A model generated the notes under the pieces. It was given only the letters and a program-made list of their open reading frames with translations, was not told where the DNA came from and did no database searches. The position numbers and the translations under genes are program-made. Shown one piece after another: positions 1 through 9,063 of a stretch of DNA of 64,000 bases (the stretch's first letter is position 1; every line of letters begins with the position of its first letter). The DNA is from Streptomyces alfalfae (lineage in GTDB: Bacteria > Actinomycetota > Actinomycetes > Streptomycetales > Streptomycetaceae): contig NZ_QEXM01000051.1 in the NCBI RefSeq assembly GCF_004127445.1, positions 124,001-188,000 on the forward strand, read 5' to 3'.

Positions 1-212
1 CGGAAGAGGACGACGGCGCAGACCAGCGGCAGCACGGCGAGCAGCAGCCCGACCCGCAGCAGGTCGCTCTGGCCGAGGACATAGGCGCAGATGGCGGCGG
101 CGACACCGGCCGCGAGGAAGGAGCGCCCGCGCGTGGTCAGACCCGCGAGAGCCGTGCGCAGCCCGCCCTTGTCGTCGTCGGCGGGGCCGTCGGGCCGCCC
201 CCCGGCGGCCAT
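1..212 (-). CDS. DUF58 domain protein, N-terminal part (runs off the window)
   Basis: Only the first 70 codons are present; the gene continues past position 1. The start ATG (212-210) overlaps the TGA of the MoxR gene (TGATG), so the two are translationally coupled. The visible protein has a charged Asp-rich N-terminus, then the stretch TTRGRSFLAAG and two adjacent hydrophobic segments that fit paired membrane helices. This N-terminus and its place directly behind a MoxR ATPase match the DUF58 proteins found beside MoxR in actinobacteria, which usually carry a cytoplasmic vWA-like domain after the membrane helices. That domain lies outside the window, so the name rests on context and the N-terminus only. 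Confidence 0.75.
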   Translation of the reverse strand, partial: MAAGGRPDGPADDDKGGLRTALAGLTTRGRSFLAAGVAAAICAYVLGQSDLLRVGLLLAVLPLVCAVVLF

Positions 213-1234
213 CAGAGCCTCCGGGCGCCGGGCGGCTGCTGGTCGAAGTAGCCGCCGGGGGCGGGCTGGGCGGCGGCGGGGACCGGGGTGTGCCGAAGGA
301 TCTCCAGGACGACCTGCTCGGCCGTGCGCCGGTTCAACTGGGCCTGGGCCGTGGGCAGCAGGCGGTGCGCGAGGACCGCGACGGCCAGCGCCTGCACGTC
401 GTCGGGGAGGGCGAACTCCCGGCCGCTGAGGGCGGCGGAGGCCTTGGCGGCGCGCAGCAGGTGCAGCGTCGCGCGCGGGGAGGCCCCGAGTCTCAGGTCC
501 GGGTGGCTGCGGGTCGCCGCGACCAGGTCCACCGCGTATCTGCGCACGGTGTCGGCGACATGGACGGTGCGGACGGCGTCGATGAGCTTGACGATCTCGT
601 GGGCGTGCGCCACCGGCTGGAGGTCGTCGAGGGGGGAGACGCCGCCGTGGACGTCGAGCATCCGCAGCTCGGCCTCCGGGCCCGGATAACCGATGGAGAC
701 GCGGGCCATGAAGCGGTCGCGCTGCGCCTCCGGCAGGGGGTAGGTGCCCTCCATCTCCACCGGGTTCTGGGTGGCGACCACCATGAACGGACTGGGCAGT
801 TCGTAGGTCTGCCCGTCGATGGTGACCTGGCGCTCCTCCATGGACTCGAGGAGCGCCGACTGGGTCTTCGGCGAGGCGCGGTTGATCTCGTCGCCGATCA
901 CGATCTGCGCGAAGATCGCGCCGGGCTTGAACTCGAAGTCCCTGCGCTGCTGGTCGAAGATGGACACACCCGTGATGTCCGAGGGCAGCAGATCCGGCGT
1001 GAACTGGATCCGCCGCACCGAGCAGTCGATGGACCGCGCGAGCGCCTTGGCCAGCATGGTCTTGCCGACGCCCGGCACGTCCTCGATGAGCAGGTGCCCC
1101 TCGGCGAGCAGCACGGTCAGCGAAAGCCGTACGACCTCCGGCTTGCCCTCGATCACACCCTCCACCGATCCGCGGACGCGCTCCGCGGTGGTGGTCAGAT
1201 CAGTGAGGCTCGCTCGATCGTCATAGGTCGTCAC
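212..1234 (-). CDS. MoxR-family AAA+ ATPase
   Basis: 340-residue AAA+ ATPase of the MoxR family, which works as a chaperone with DUF58/vWA partner proteins; the downstream overlapping gene is such a partner. The Walker A loop EDVPGVGKTMLAK lies near residues 51-63. A Walker B/sensor region with GDEINRASPKTQSALLE follows, then the family's long helical C-terminal lid. The GTG at 1234-1232 was chosen over an upstream ATG because GAGGAGGG sits about 4 nt before it and the protein then begins VTTYDDRASL, as expected for the family. The family assignment is secure; the substrate cannot be told from sequence. Confidence 0.9.
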   Translation of the reverse strand: MTTYDDRASLTDLTTTAERVRGSVEGVIEGKPEVVRLSLTVLLAEGHLLIEDVPGVGKTMLAKALARSIDCSVRRIQFTPDLLPSDITGVSIFDQQRRDFEFKPGAIFAQIVIGDEINRASPKTQSALLESMEERQVTIDGQTYELPSPFMVVATQNPVEMEGTYPLPEAQRDRFMARVSIGYPGPEAELRMLDVHGGVSPLDDLQPVAHAHEIVKLIDAVRTVHVADTVRRYAVDLVAATRSHPDLRLGASPRATLHLLRAAKASAALSGREFALPDDVQALAVAVLAHRLLPTAQAQLNRRTAEQVVLEILRHTPVPAAAQPAPGGYFDQQPPGARRL

Positions 1235-1406
1235 CCGGCCCTCCTCGGCCCTTCCCCACGCTCTCAAGGAGCAGGGATTACCCCATTTCCGGGCCGCTCG
1301 TCGCGCGCGGCCCGGTCCACCCCGAATTCACCGGCGCCACGCGTGATGGTTCCGCGTGGCGCCACCCCCGCATTGTTGTTTGGCATACGGGGTCGTGTCA
1401 CTCGCC

Positions 1407-1415
1407 TGTGGATAA
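1407..1415 (-). promoter_or_regulatory. Perfect DnaA-box match upstream of moxR
   Basis: TTATCCACA reads on the minus strand, an exact match to the classical DnaA box. It lies in the 231-nt gap between the carbonic anhydrase stop and the moxR start. No second box is evident in the gap, so an origin is not implied. It could be a chance match or a DnaA regulatory or titration site. Confidence 0.35.
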
Positions 1416-1465
1416 GTCGCGCCGATTTGTCGGGTCTTACGACTCTTTGTCGGTCACGCGCGGTG

Positions 1466-2044
1466 TCACGCGGGGGCGACCTCGCGCAGGAGGCCCGTCT
1501 TCACGTCGAACACGAAACCGCGTACGTCGTCGGTGTGGAGCAGGAAGGGCGAGGTCTGCACGCGGCGGATGGACTGCCGGACGTCCTGGTCGACGTCGCG
1601 GAACGACTCCACCGCCCAGGCGGGACGCTGCCCGACCTCCATCTCCAGGTCGTGCCGGAACTCCTCGGTGAGGGATTCGAGGCCGCAGGTGGTGTGGTGG
1701 ATCAGGGCCACGCTGCGGGTGCCGAGGGCGCGCTGGCTGATGGTGAGCGAGCGGATGACGTCGTCGGTGACGACGCCGCCCGCGTTGCGGATGGTGTGGC
1801 AGTCGCCCAGTTCGAGGCCGAGCGCCTCGTGCAGGTCCAGGCGCGCGTCCATGCAGGCGACGACGGCGACCCGCAGGACGGGGCGGGCGTCCATGCCGGG
1901 GTCGGTGAAGTCGGCGGCGTACCTCTTGTTGGCTTCGACCAGGCGGTCGGTGACCGTGCCGACGGCTATGTCGCCGTGCGGCTCTGCGGGAGTGGGGCCC
2001 GAGGGAGATGCGGAAGTCGACATGGAGATGACGTTAGTCCGCAC
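1466..2044 (-). CDS. Beta-class carbonic anhydrase
   Basis: 192-residue beta-carbonic anhydrase, a zinc enzyme interconverting CO2 and bicarbonate in the cytoplasm. The zinc-site motif CMDAR is at residues 64-68 and HTTC at 117-120, giving the ligands Cys64, His117 and Cys120 with the Asp66/Arg68 dyad. Length and the conserved IRNAGG segment (residues 85-90) fit the compact clade common in actinobacteria. The GTG at 2044 is preferred because GGGAGGATCA lies directly before it; the internal ATG seven codons later has no good ribosome site. The gene is transcribed away from the division cluster and is followed, same strand, by moxR after 231 nt. Confidence 0.9.
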   Translation of the reverse strand: MRTNVISMSTSASPSGPTPAEPHGDIAVGTVTDRLVEANKRYAADFTDPGMDARPVLRVAVVACMDARLDLHEALGLELGDCHTIRNAGGVVTDDVIRSLTISQRALGTRSVALIHHTTCGLESLTEEFRHDLEMEVGQRPAWAVESFRDVDQDVRQSIRRVQTSPFLLHTDDVRGFVFDVKTGLLREVAPA

Positions 2045-2451
2045 TGATCCTCCCGGGGCCTCGTGAGAAGGGACAAAGAATGCCAAAGACTCTTGTTGTG
2101 AGGTAAAGCACAGGAGTGCCGCGAGGGCCGTCGATCAAGTGATGATCAGGTATTTTCTCCCTTTCCTCCCCTTCATCGGCGCGGTACGCGACGCGCATCC
2201 CGGTTGATTGACCGCGAGACACGGTGGACTAAAGTGACGCGAAGCGGGAGACGCGACCTGCTCCCTGCTGGACCGCACATCCCGGGGGTTTCCCGAAACC
2301 CCCACGTGCGCGGCGCGTACGTACGGCTCGGCCTCCTCCCGCTCCGGTCGGCTGACGCCACTTCCCCGGCGCCGGCAGGCCATTCCCCTTCACGGAGCGG
2401 GCGGGGACCCGGCAGTGCGTGACGACGCCGCGCCGGACCTGAGAGGGCCCC
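2045..2451. other. 407-nt divergent intergenic region, carbonic anhydrase / rsmH
   Basis: No convincing ORF on either strand. It is richer in AT than its surroundings near 2080-2170. It holds the candidate rsmH promoter described separately and should also hold the carbonic anhydrase promoter, for which no clear -35/-10 pair was found. No mraZ gene is present, although mraZ heads the division cluster in many other bacteria. Confidence 0.7.
2208..2235 (+). promoter_or_regulatory. Candidate promoter of the division/cell-wall cluster
   Basis: TTGACC (2208-2213) and TAAAGT (2230-2235) are separated by 16 nt, a reasonable vegetative-type pair. Transcription from it would give a 5' leader of roughly 210 nt before the rsmH TTG start. 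Chosen by eye; no start-site data. Confidence 0.45.
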
Positions 2452-3411
2452 TTGACCGAGAACAGCCGACACGTCCCGGTGATGCTCCAGCGGTGCCTGG
2501 ACATGTTGGCCCCCGCGCTCGCCGAACCGGGCGCGGTCGTCGTCGACTGCACCCTCGGCCTCGGCGGCCACAGCGAGGCCCTGCTCTCCACCTTCCCCGC
2601 CGCCCGCCTCATCGCCCTGGACCGCGACAAGGAGGCCCTGCGCCTCTCCGGTGAGCGGCTCGCCCCCTTCGGCGACCGGGCCACCCTCGTGCACGCCGTC
2701 TACGACGAACTGCCCGAGGTGCTCGACCGTCTCGGCGTCCCGCGCGTGCAGGGCGTCCTGTTCGACCTCGGCGTCTCCTCCATGCAACTCGACGAGGCCG
2801 ACCGCGGGTTCGCGTACGCCCAGGACGCGCCCCTGGACATGCGCATGGACCAGACGACCGGCATGAGCGCCGCCGAGGTCCTCAACACCTACGCCCCCGG
2901 CGAACTGGTGCGGATCCTGCGCGCCTACGGCGAGGAGAAGCAGGCCAAGCGGATCGTGAGCGCCGTCGTGCGCGAGCGCGAGAAGGAGCCGTTCACCAAC
3001 AGCGCCCGCCTCGTCGAACTGATCCGCGACGCCCTGCCGCAGGCCGCCAAGCGCACCGGCGGCAACCCCGCCAAGCGCACCTTCCAGGCCCTGCGCATCG
3101 AGGTCAACGGCGAGTTGAGCGTCCTGGAGCGGGCCGTCCCCGCGGCCGTGAAGGCGCTCGCCGTCGGCGGCCGCATCGCCGTCCTGTCGTACCACTCGCT
3201 CGAAGACCGGCTGGTCAAACAGGTGTTCGCGGCGGGCGCGGCGAACACCGCCCCCGCCGGCCTGCCCGTGGTCCCCGAGCGCTACCAGCCGCGGCTCAAG
3301 CTCCTGACCCGCGGCGCCGAACTGCCCACAGAGGAAGAGGTCGCGGAGAACCGCAGGGCCGCGCCCGCCCGGCTGCGCGGCGCCCAGCGCGTGCGCGAAG
3401 ACGTCGGGTGA
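2452..3411 (+). CDS. rsmH: 16S rRNA (cytosine1402-N4)-methyltransferase RsmH
   Basis: 319-residue SAM-dependent methyltransferase (MraW) that methylates N4 of C1402 in 16S rRNA. The N-terminus HVPVMLQRCLDML and the glycine-rich SAM loop TLGLGGHSEALL are typical, as are DLGVSSMQLDE and the C-terminal SYHSLEDRLVKQ. The start is TTG: it follows GAGAGGG and places HVPVML within eight residues, as in relatives, and no ATG or GTG start in frame fits. First gene of the division cluster; ftsL follows after 73 nt. Confidence 0.95.
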   Translation: MTENSRHVPVMLQRCLDMLAPALAEPGAVVVDCTLGLGGHSEALLSTFPAARLIALDRDKEALRLSGERLAPFGDRATLVHAVYDELPEVLDRLGVPRVQGVLFDLGVSSMQLDEADRGFAYAQDAPLDMRMDQTTGMSAAEVLNTYAPGELVRILRAYGEEKQAKRIVSAVVREREKEPFTNSARLVELIRDALPQAAKRTGGNPAKRTFQALRIEVNGELSVLERAVPAAVKALAVGGRIAVLSYHSLEDRLVKQVFAAGAANTAPAGLPVVPERYQPRLKLLTRGAELPTEEEVAENRRAAPARLRGAQRVREDVG

Positions 3412-3484
3412 GCCGCAAGGCCCGCACGAGGCGCGCCGGGCCGTAAGGCCAGGCCCCATGAAGCAGAGTCCGCGAGGAGGCTCC

Positions 3485-3970
3485 ATGAGCAAGAAACCCG
3501 AGCTGCGGGGGAGGGCCGCCCGCCTCGCGCGACTGCTGCCGCAGGGCCCGGCCGCCCAGGCCGCGCGGGCCCCCTTCGTCCTCCTCGTCGTGCTCCTCCT
3601 CGGCGGCGGCCTGATCGTGCTGCTCATCCTGAACTCCTCGCTCAACGAAGGCTCCTTCCAGCTCAGCGAGATGAGGAAGCGGACCAAGGACCTCACGGAG
3701 GAGGAGCAGCAGCTCAAGCGCGAGGTGGACGGCTTCGCGGCCCCCGAGGCCCTCCAGCGCCGCGCCGACGAGCTCGGCATGGTCCCCGGCGGCGACCCCG
3801 CCTTCCTCGACCCCGACGGAACCGTGCGCGGCGCGCCCGGCGCCGCCGCCGGCCCACCCGCGCCCCGCCCGCAGGGAGCGGCGGCCCCGGTCGCCACCGC
3901 ACCGGCCCCGCCCGCCCCGCGGCCGGCCGCCCTCCCGGCGCCCCCGCCCACGACGCCCCCCGGCAGGTGA
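3485..3970 (+). CDS. ftsL: Cell division protein FtsL
   Basis: 161-residue bitopic divisome protein. A short basic cytoplasmic tail is followed by a strongly hydrophobic helix near residues 31-52 and a charged heptad-like segment (about 60-90) that should form the coiled coil pairing with FtsB-type partners. A Pro/Ala-rich tail of about 55 residues ends the protein. The ATG at 3485 is chosen over one nine codons upstream because GAGGAGG lies just before it and the protein then begins MSKKPELRGR. FtsL sequences are poorly conserved, so the call relies on topology plus position between rsmH and ftsI. Confidence 0.9.
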   Translation: MSKKPELRGRAARLARLLPQGPAAQAARAPFVLLVVLLLGGGLIVLLILNSSLNEGSFQLSEMRKRTKDLTEEEQQLKREVDGFAAPEALQRRADELGMVPGGDPAFLDPDGTVRGAPGAAAGPPAPRPQGAAAPVATAPAPPAPRPAALPAPPPTTPPGR

Positions 3971-3976
3971 TGACAA

Positions 3977-5938
3977 GTGTCCGACAGGGAACCCCCGCGG
4001 CGTCGCGTGCCAGGACCCGCCAAGCCCGTGCGCCCCGCCGCGTCCCGCCGCCCGGCGTCCGGCAAGCGGCCCGCGCCGGGCAAGCGCCCCGCCGCGCGCC
4101 GCCCCGCGGGCAAGGGCAGGGCCCGCACCATCCGCCTCGGCAGCCCGCGGCCCCGGCTGCGCATGGTCAGCCTCGGCCTGACCCTGGTGATGCTCGCCTT
4201 CGTCGTACGGCTGCTCCAGGTGCAGGCCGTCGACGCCGACGCGTACGCGGCCAAGGCCGAGAAGAACCGCTATTTCACCCACACCCTGACGCCCGAGCGC
4301 GGGCGCATCACCGACCGCGCCGGCGTGGAACTCGCCGCCAGCGTGGACGCGTACGACATCACGGCCGACCCCTCGCTGTTCACGCCGAAGGAGGCCGGGA
4401 CCAAGGACGCGCCCGAGCAGGCGGCCGCGCTCCTGGCGCCCATCCTCGGCATGGACGCGGGCAAGATCACCGCGAAGCTGAAGACCCCCGACACGCGCTA
4501 CGTCCTGCTGGCCCGCCGCCAGACCCCCCAGGTGTGGAAGCAGATCAAGGACCTGCGCGGGGCGCTCGCCGAGAAGGCCACCGCCGACCCCGGCTCGCCG
4601 AACGTGCTGGCGGGCGTCCTCGCGGACCCCAGCAGCAAGCGGGTCTACCCCAACGACGAGCTGGCCGCCGGGATACTGGGCTGGGTCAACGCCGAGGGCA
4701 AGGGCGCGGGCGGCCTCGAACAGAAGCTCAACAAGGAGCTCGCAGGCGAGGCGGGCAAGGTCCGCTACGCCCAGTCCGGTGGCCGGCGCGTGCCGACCGC
4801 GGGCTCCACGGAGACGCCCGCCGTGCCCGGCTCCGACGTCGAGCTCACCATCGACCGCGACATCCAGTGGGCCGCGCAGAACGCCATCAGCCAGCAGGTC
4901 GAGAAGTCCGGGGCCGACCGCGGCTACGTGATAGTGCAGGACACGCGGACCGGCGAGGTCCTCGCGATGGCCAACGCGCCCGGCTTCGACCCCAACGACC
5001 TCTCGCGGGCCGACGGGGCCGCCCTCGGCAACGCCGCGCTCCAGGACGCCTTCGAGCCCGGCTCCACCGCCAAGGTCATGTCGATGGCCGCGGTCCTCGA
5101 GGAGAACGCGGCCACGCCCGGCACCCATGTGACCGTGCCCAACCGGCTGCACCGCGGCGACCGCCTCTTCCAGGACGACATCGACCACCCCACCTGGCAC
5201 CTCACGCTCAACGGCGTGCTCGCCAAGTCCTCCAACATCGGCACCATCCTCGCCACCGGAGAACTGGGCAAGACGCAGAAGAAGGCCAACGAGGTCCTCC
5301 ACTCCTATCTGCACAAGTTCGGCATCGGCAGGGAGACCGGCCTCGGCTTCCCCGGCGAGACGTCCGGCATCTTCGCGCCCGCCGACAAGTGGTCGACGTC
5401 GCAGCAGTACACGATCCCGTTCGGCCAGGGCTTCTCGATCAACGCCATGCAGGCGACCTCGGTCTACTCGACCATCGCCAACAACGGCGTACGCGTGCAG
5501 CCCACGCTCGTGCGCGGCACGAAGGGCCCCGACGGCCGCTTCACCCCCGCGCCGAAGCCGAAGAAGACCCGCGTGGTGAGCGCCACGACCGCCAAGACCC
5601 TGGCGCGGATGCTGGAGTCGGTGGTCGACGACGAGGAGGGCACCGGCAACAAGGCCCGCATCCCCGGCTACCGCGTCGCGGGCAAGACGGGCACGGCCAA
5701 CCGGGTCGACCCCGTGACCGGCCGCTACAAGGGGTACACCTCGTCGTTCGCCGGCTTCGCGCCGGCCGACAAGCCGCGCGTCACCGTCTACTGCGCCATC
5801 CAGAACGCCACCCGGGGCAGCTACTTCGGCGGCCAGATCTGCGGCCCCATCCACAAGAAAGTCATGGAGTTCGCCCTCAAGACGCTCCAAGTCCCGCCCA
5901 CCGGCAAGGGCCCGGCCCGCCTGCCGGTGACCTTCTGA
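3977..5938 (+). CDS. ftsI: Division-specific penicillin-binding protein FtsI (class B PBP3)
   Basis: 653-residue septal peptidoglycan transpeptidase. A long basic Pro/Arg-rich cytoplasmic tail (about 60 residues) precedes one membrane helix, a PBP dimerisation region and the transpeptidase domain. The three active-site motifs are present: STAK with nucleophile Ser363, SSN at 418-420 and KTGT at 570-573. There is no PASTA domain. Start GTG lies 6 nt after the ftsL stop with AGGTGA as ribosome site, so it is co-translated with ftsL. It is expected to pair with the FtsW polymerase encoded downstream. Confidence 0.95.
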   Translation: MSDREPPRRRVPGPAKPVRPAASRRPASGKRPAPGKRPAARRPAGKGRARTIRLGSPRPRLRMVSLGLTLVMLAFVVRLLQVQAVDADAYAAKAEKNRYFTHTLTPERGRITDRAGVELAASVDAYDITADPSLFTPKEAGTKDAPEQAAALLAPILGMDAGKITAKLKTPDTRYVLLARRQTPQVWKQIKDLRGALAEKATADPGSPNVLAGVLADPSSKRVYPNDELAAGILGWVNAEGKGAGGLEQKLNKELAGEAGKVRYAQSGGRRVPTAGSTETPAVPGSDVELTIDRDIQWAAQNAISQQVEKSGADRGYVIVQDTRTGEVLAMANAPGFDPNDLSRADGAALGNAALQDAFEPGSTAKVMSMAAVLEENAATPGTHVTVPNRLHRGDRLFQDDIDHPTWHLTLNGVLAKSSNIGTILATGELGKTQKKANEVLHSYLHKFGIGRETGLGFPGETSGIFAPADKWSTSQQYTIPFGQGFSINAMQATSVYSTIANNGVRVQPTLVRGTKGPDGRFTPAPKPKKTRVVSATTAKTLARMLESVVDDEEGTGNKARIPGYRVAGKTGTANRVDPVTGRYKGYTSSFAGFAPADKPRVTVYCAIQNATRGSYFGGQICGPIHKKVMEFALKTLQVPPTGKGPARLPVTF

Positions 5939-6125
5939 AGCCGCGGACCGCCCCCGCGGACCCAACCCGCAGACCGACCAGGAACCGCCCGTGACAACGA
6001 TCACTCCCGCTTCCGGGAACCAGCCCCCGCCACACCGCCCGCTTCGCCTGGCGGGGGGTGCGCCCGGTACGCTCACCGCCGTGCCACACGCTGATCAGTC
6101 CCCAAACATCCAGAAGGGCGCTCCC

Positions 6126-7643
6126 GTGACCTACCCGGGACCGCCGCGGCCTGAGCAGGTCTCCGCGGCCTCACTGACGGAGCTCGCGGGCCATCTGGGC
6201 GTCGACGTCCAGGGCGACGCGGAGATCACGGGCATCACGCACGACTCCCGCGCGGTGCGCCCCGGTGACGTCTACGCCGCGCTGCCCGGCGCTCGCATGC
6301 ACGGAGCCGACTTCGTCGCGCAGGCCGCCGACCTCGGCGCCGCGGCCATCCTCACCGACCCGACGGGCGCCGAACGCGCCGCGGCGACCGGTCTGCCGGT
6401 CCTCGTCGTCGACAGCCCCCGCGCCGTCATGGGCGAGCTGGCGGCCACGGTCTACGGGCGCCCGGGCCGCGACCTCCTCCAGATCGGCATCACCGGCACG
6501 TCCGGCAAGACCACGACCGCGTACCTCATCGAGGGCGGCCTCAAGGGCGTGCGGTCGACCGGGCTCATCGGCACGGTGGAGACGCGCATCGGGGACGAGC
6601 GCATCAAGTCGGAGCGCACGACCCCCGAAGCCACCGACCTCCAGGCGCTGTTCGCGGTGATGCGCGAGCGCGGCGTCGAGGCCGTCGCGATGGAGGTCTC
6701 CAGCCACGCGCTGGTGCTCGGGCGGGTGGACGGCTGCGTCTTCGACGTCGCCGTCTTCAACAACCTCAGCCCGGAGCACATGGAGTTCCACTCCGACATG
6801 GAGGACTACTTCCAGGCCAAGGCGCAGCTCTTCACCGAGCGGCGCTCGCGCCTCGGCGTGGTCAACTTCGACGACGAGTACGGGCGCCGGCTCATCACCG
6901 AGTCGGAGGTGCCCGTCACCACGTTCTCCGCCGAGGGCCACCCCGACGCCGACTGGCGCGCCGAGGACGTCGAGGTCGGACCGCTGGACTCCACGTTCGT
7001 CGCGGTCGGCCCCAAGGGCGAGCGGATCACCGCCAAGTCGCCGCTCGCGGGCCCCTTCAACGTCGCCAACACCCTCGCCGCGATCGTCTCGCTGGCCGTC
7101 GCGGGCATCGACCCGCAGCAGGCCGCCGACGGCGTCGCCGCGGTGCCGGGCGTCCCCGGCCGCCTGGAGCGCGTCGACGCGGGCCAGCCCTACCTCGCCG
7201 TCGTCGACTACGCCCACAAGACGGACGCCGTCGAATCGGTCCTGCGCGCGCTGCGCAAGGTCACCGAGGGCAAGCTGCACATCGTGCTCGGCTGCGGCGG
7301 CGACCGCGACAAGACCAAGCGGATGCCGATGGGCGCGGCCGCGGCCCGCCTCGCCGACACCGCCGTGCTCACCTCCGACAATCCCCGTGGCGAGGACCCC
7401 CTCGCGATCCTCGCCACGATGCTCGCCGGCGCCGCCGACGTGCCGGCCCACGAGCGCGGCGACGTCGCCGTCTTCGAGGACCGGGCCGCCGCGATCCGCG
7501 CGGCAGTGGTCCGCGCACGGCCGGGCGACACCGTGCTCGTCGCGGGCAAGGGCCACGAGCAGGGACAGGACATCGCCGGGGTGGTGCGTCCCTTCGACGA
7601 CCGCCTCGTGCTTCGCGAAGCCATCGAGCAAACCCAGGGATGA
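6126..7643 (+). CDS. murE: UDP-MurNAc-tripeptide synthetase MurE
   Basis: Cytoplasmic Mur ligase that adds the diaminopimelate residue to UDP-MurNAc-L-Ala-D-Glu; Streptomyces walls carry LL-DAP, and the DNPRGEDP motif marks a DAP-type enzyme. The ATP loop TGTSGKTTT and the central and C-terminal Mur ligase domains are complete; 505 residues from this start. The start is uncertain. GTG 6126 has AAGGG eight nt upstream. GTG 6081 lies 7 nt after TACGCT (6068-6073), a -10-like hexamer suggesting a leaderless mRNA. GTG 5991 is also open. The gap after ftsI (about 187 nt) is the longest in this part of the cluster and could house a secondary promoter. Confidence 0.9.
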   Translation: MTYPGPPRPEQVSAASLTELAGHLGVDVQGDAEITGITHDSRAVRPGDVYAALPGARMHGADFVAQAADLGAAAILTDPTGAERAAATGLPVLVVDSPRAVMGELAATVYGRPGRDLLQIGITGTSGKTTTAYLIEGGLKGVRSTGLIGTVETRIGDERIKSERTTPEATDLQALFAVMRERGVEAVAMEVSSHALVLGRVDGCVFDVAVFNNLSPEHMEFHSDMEDYFQAKAQLFTERRSRLGVVNFDDEYGRRLITESEVPVTTFSAEGHPDADWRAEDVEVGPLDSTFVAVGPKGERITAKSPLAGPFNVANTLAAIVSLAVAGIDPQQAADGVAAVPGVPGRLERVDAGQPYLAVVDYAHKTDAVESVLRALRKVTEGKLHIVLGCGGDRDKTKRMPMGAAAARLADTAVLTSDNPRGEDPLAILATMLAGAADVPAHERGDVAVFEDRAAAIRAAVVRARPGDTVLVAGKGHEQGQDIAGVVRPFDDRLVLREAIEQTQG

Positions 7644-7647
7644 AGTT

Positions 7648-9063
7648 GTGATCGCCCTCTCCCTCGCCGAGATCGCCACCGTCGTCGGCGGGCAGACGTA
7701 CGACATACCGGATCCGGCCATCATGGTGACCGGACCGGTCGTCCGTGACTCCCGCGAAGTGGCGCCCGGCAGCCTCTTCGTCGCCTTCGTCGGCGAGCGC
7801 GTCGACGGCCACGACTACGCGGCCGACGTGGTCGCCGCGGGCGCGGTCGCCGTACTGGCTTCCCGCCCGGTCGGCGTGCCCGCCATCGTCGTGGACGATG
7901 TGCAGGCCGCGCTCGGCGCCCTCGCCCGCCACGTGGTGAAGCGGCTCGGCGCGACCCTCGTGGCGCTGACGGGCTCCGTCGGCAAGACCAGCTCCAAGGA
8001 CCTGCTCGCGCAGGTGCTCCGGCGCAAGGCGCCCACGGTCTTCACGCCGGGATCGCTCAACAACGAGATCGGCCTGCCGCTGACCGCGCTGAGCGCCACC
8101 GACGAGACGCGCTTCCTCGTCCTGGAGATGGGGGCGCGCGGAATCGGCCATATCCGCTACCTCGCGGAACTGACGCCACCGAAGATCGGCCTCGTCCTGA
8201 ACGTCGGGACCGCCCACATCGGCGAGTTCGGCGGCCGCGAGCAGATCGCGATCGCGAAGGGCGAGCTGGTCGAGGCGCTGCCCGAGGACGGGGCCGCCGT
8301 CCTCAACGCCGACGACCCGCTGGTGCGCGCCATGGCCTCGCGCACGAAGGCCCGGGTGATCCTCTTCGGAGAGGCCGACGACGCCGACGTACGTGCCGAG
8401 AATGTCCGGCTCACGGGCAACGGACAGCCTTCTTTTACGCTGCACACACCCTCCGGGTGCAGCGACGTGACCTTGCGGCTGTACGGTGAGCACCACGTGT
8501 CGAACGCGCTTGCCGCGGCCGCCGTCGCCCATGAGCTGGGCATGTCCGTGGAAGAGATCGCCCTCGCGCTCTCCGAGGCGGGCACGCTGTCCCGCTGGCG
8601 GATGGAGGTCACCGAGCGCCCGGACGGTGTGACGGTCGTCAACGACGCCTACAACGCGAACCCCGAGTCCATGCGAGCGGCGCTGCGCGCGCTCGCGGCC
8701 ATGGGCAAGGGACGTCGTACGTGGGCGGTGCTCGGTCACATGGCCGAGCTCGGGGACGAGGGTCTCGCCGAGCACGACGCGGTCGGACGCCTTGCCGTCC
8801 GGCTCAACGTGAGCAAGCTCGTGGCAGTCGGGGGCAGGGAAGCGTCCTGGCTCCAACTGGGCGCATACAACGAGGGTTCGTGGGGTGAGGAGTCGGTGCA
8901 CGTGTCCGACGCACAGGCGGCGATCGACCTGTTGCGCAGCGAGCTGCGCCCAGGAGACGTCGTGCTGGTGAAGGCGTCCAGGTCGGTCGGTCTCGAGAAG
9001 GTCGCCACGGCGCTGCTCGACGACGCCGCAGGGTCTTCTGAGGGGCAGGTCTCCGGCCGATGA
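7648..9063 (+). CDS. murF: UDP-MurNAc-tripeptide:D-Ala-D-Ala ligase MurF
   Basis: 471-residue Mur ligase completing the cytoplasmic pentapeptide precursor. The N-terminal domain contains DSREVAPGSLFVAF, the ATP loop is TGSVGKTSSKD near residues 110-120, and the C-terminal substrate domain begins around NDAYNANPESMRAAL. Start GTG lies 4 nt after the murE stop, with AGGGATGA overlapping the murE end as ribosome site. Its stop overlaps the mraY start as ATGA, so murE-murF-mraY-murD form a coupled set. Confidence 0.95.
   Translation: MIALSLAEIATVVGGQTYDIPDPAIMVTGPVVRDSREVAPGSLFVAFVGERVDGHDYAADVVAAGAVAVLASRPVGVPAIVVDDVQAALGALARHVVKRLGATLVALTGSVGKTSSKDLLAQVLRRKAPTVFTPGSLNNEIGLPLTALSATDETRFLVLEMGARGIGHIRYLAELTPPKIGLVLNVGTAHIGEFGGREQIAIAKGELVEALPEDGAAVLNADDPLVRAMASRTKARVILFGEADDADVRAENVRLTGNGQPSFTLHTPSGCSDVTLRLYGEHHVSNALAAAAVAHELGMSVEEIALALSEAGTLSRWRMEVTERPDGVTVVNDAYNANPESMRAALRALAAMGKGRRTWAVLGHMAELGDEGLAEHDAVGRLAVRLNVSKLVAVGGREASWLQLGAYNEGSWGEESVHVSDAQAAIDLLRSELRPGDVVLVKASRSVGLEKVATALLDDAAGSSEGQVSGR

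Noticed and set aside
2173..4254. 693-codon minus-strand frame across rsmH, ftsL and ftsI
   Set aside because: It spans several well-supported plus-strand genes and their gaps, which is typical of antisense openness in GC-rich DNA.
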